Positions 4,970 to 5,249 of a stretch of 5,249 nucleotides of DNA are shown here, piece after piece (the stretch's first letter is position 1; each line of letters begins with the position of its first letter). A program made the position numbers and the translations under genes. The notes below the pieces were generated by a model. It ran no database searches and was not told the origin of the DNA. It saw only the letters and a list, made by a program, of their open reading frames with translations. The stretch is from the NCBI GenBank assembly GCA_003562605.1, contig PWUG01000009.1, forward strand, positions 1-5,249. The letters run 5' to 3'. The stretch comes from Syntrophomonadaceae bacterium. GTDB lineage: Bacteria; Bacillota_D; Dethiobacteria; DTU022.

Positions 4970-5249
4970 TCAGTCGCTGCATTCGGGGCATGCTTCTATG
5001 CCCTGGTTACCGGCCCCGTATCTTCGGCGACGGCAGCGGGGGCAGGTCTGTTCACCTTCAAGTGCATAGGGACCACCGTGGATACGCAAAGCTTTACCCT
5101 CGATGATTGCCCGGGTCATTTTTTCACGAGCCGAAACCAGAATGCGCTGCAGGGTACTCTGGGCTATATTCATCCTGGCGGCACATTCATGCTGCTCGAG
5201 CTTTTCGATATCTTTTAAGCGCAGCGCTTCCACCTCGTCTACGGTGAGC
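4970..5249 (-). CDS. UPF0251/DUF134 family helix-turn-helix protein, C-terminal part (cut by window edge)
   Basis: The frame runs open through the right edge, so the true start is outside the window. The GTG at 5233 falls inside the conserved segment and is not the start. The 92 visible residues begin LTVDEVEALRLKDIEKLEQ, matching the segment that precedes the helix-turn-helix in UPF0251 proteins. Then comes ECAARMNIAQSTLQRILVSAREKM, a sigma-70 region 4-like helix-turn-helix, and AIIEGKALRIHGG, the family's typical end. After that, a tail holds TCPRC and ACPEC, a CxxC-x14-CxxC pattern suited to binding one metal ion, probably zinc. Family members are predicted DNA-binding proteins of poorly known function; the full length is usually near 100-150 residues, so roughly a few dozen are missing here. 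The stop TGA at 4972-4970 is followed by an intrinsic terminator, so this is the last gene of its transcript. Confidence 0.85.
   Translation of the reverse strand, partial: LTVDEVEALRLKDIEKLEQHECAARMNIAQSTLQRILVSAREKMTRAIIEGKALRIHGGPYALEGEQTCPRCRRRRYGAGNQGIEACPECSD

Noticed and set aside
4949..5218. Plus-strand open frame of 89 codons with a hydrophobic N-terminus resembling a signal peptide
   Set aside because: It lies antisense to the well-supported UPF0251 gene, has no ribosome binding site that I can see, and matches no family I recognise.
1..5249. CRISPR array, insertion sequence, tRNA or rRNA gene
   Set aside because: No regularly spaced repeats, transposase-like frame, terminal inverted repeats or tRNA/rRNA landmarks were seen on either strand.

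Overview
The window looks like chromosomal DNA of an anaerobic, clostridia-type Firmicute. This is inferred from the strong AGGAGG-type ribosome binding sites, GTG/TTG starts, a lipoprotein substrate-binding protein of Gram-positive style, a cobalamin riboswitch ending in an intrinsic terminator, and a UPF0251 gene. Species cannot be fixed from the sequence alone. Every supported gene lies on the minus strand, so transcription runs from high to low coordinates.

Layout in transcription order: (1) 5249-4970, the 3' part of a UPF0251/DUF134 helix-turn-helix protein ending in a CxxC-x14-CxxC tail, entering from the right edge and followed by an intrinsic terminator at about 4934-4901. (2) 4886-3936, rarD, a ten-helix EamA/DMT-family permease whose ribosome binding site directly abuts that terminator. 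(3) 3935-3545, a 391-base regulatory region with a sigma-A-type promoter (TCGACA, 17 bases, TATAAT), a complete cobalamin riboswitch aptamer (about 3836-3685), a linker hairpin and a strong intrinsic terminator (about 3645-3613). (4) 3544 to the left edge, a compact vitamin B12 operon: btuF (binding lipoprotein), btuC (permease), btuD (ATPase with an extra C-terminal domain), and the 5' end of cobU (adenosylcobinamide kinase/guanylyltransferase).

The B12 operon makes sense as a unit. BtuF captures corrinoid outside the membrane, a BtuC dimer moves it, BtuD powers the step, and CobU activates imported cobinamide for nucleotide-loop assembly. The riboswitch should shut the operon off by early termination when adenosylcobalamin is plentiful. 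btuC/btuD are 5 bases apart and btuD/cobU overlap by 8 bases, which suggests coupled translation.

I found no clearly new system. The points most worth a second look are the C-terminal domain fused to the BtuD ATPase, a 12-base perfect palindrome overlapping the -10 box of the riboswitch promoter, the uncertain start of btuC, and the terminator lying against the rarD ribosome binding site.
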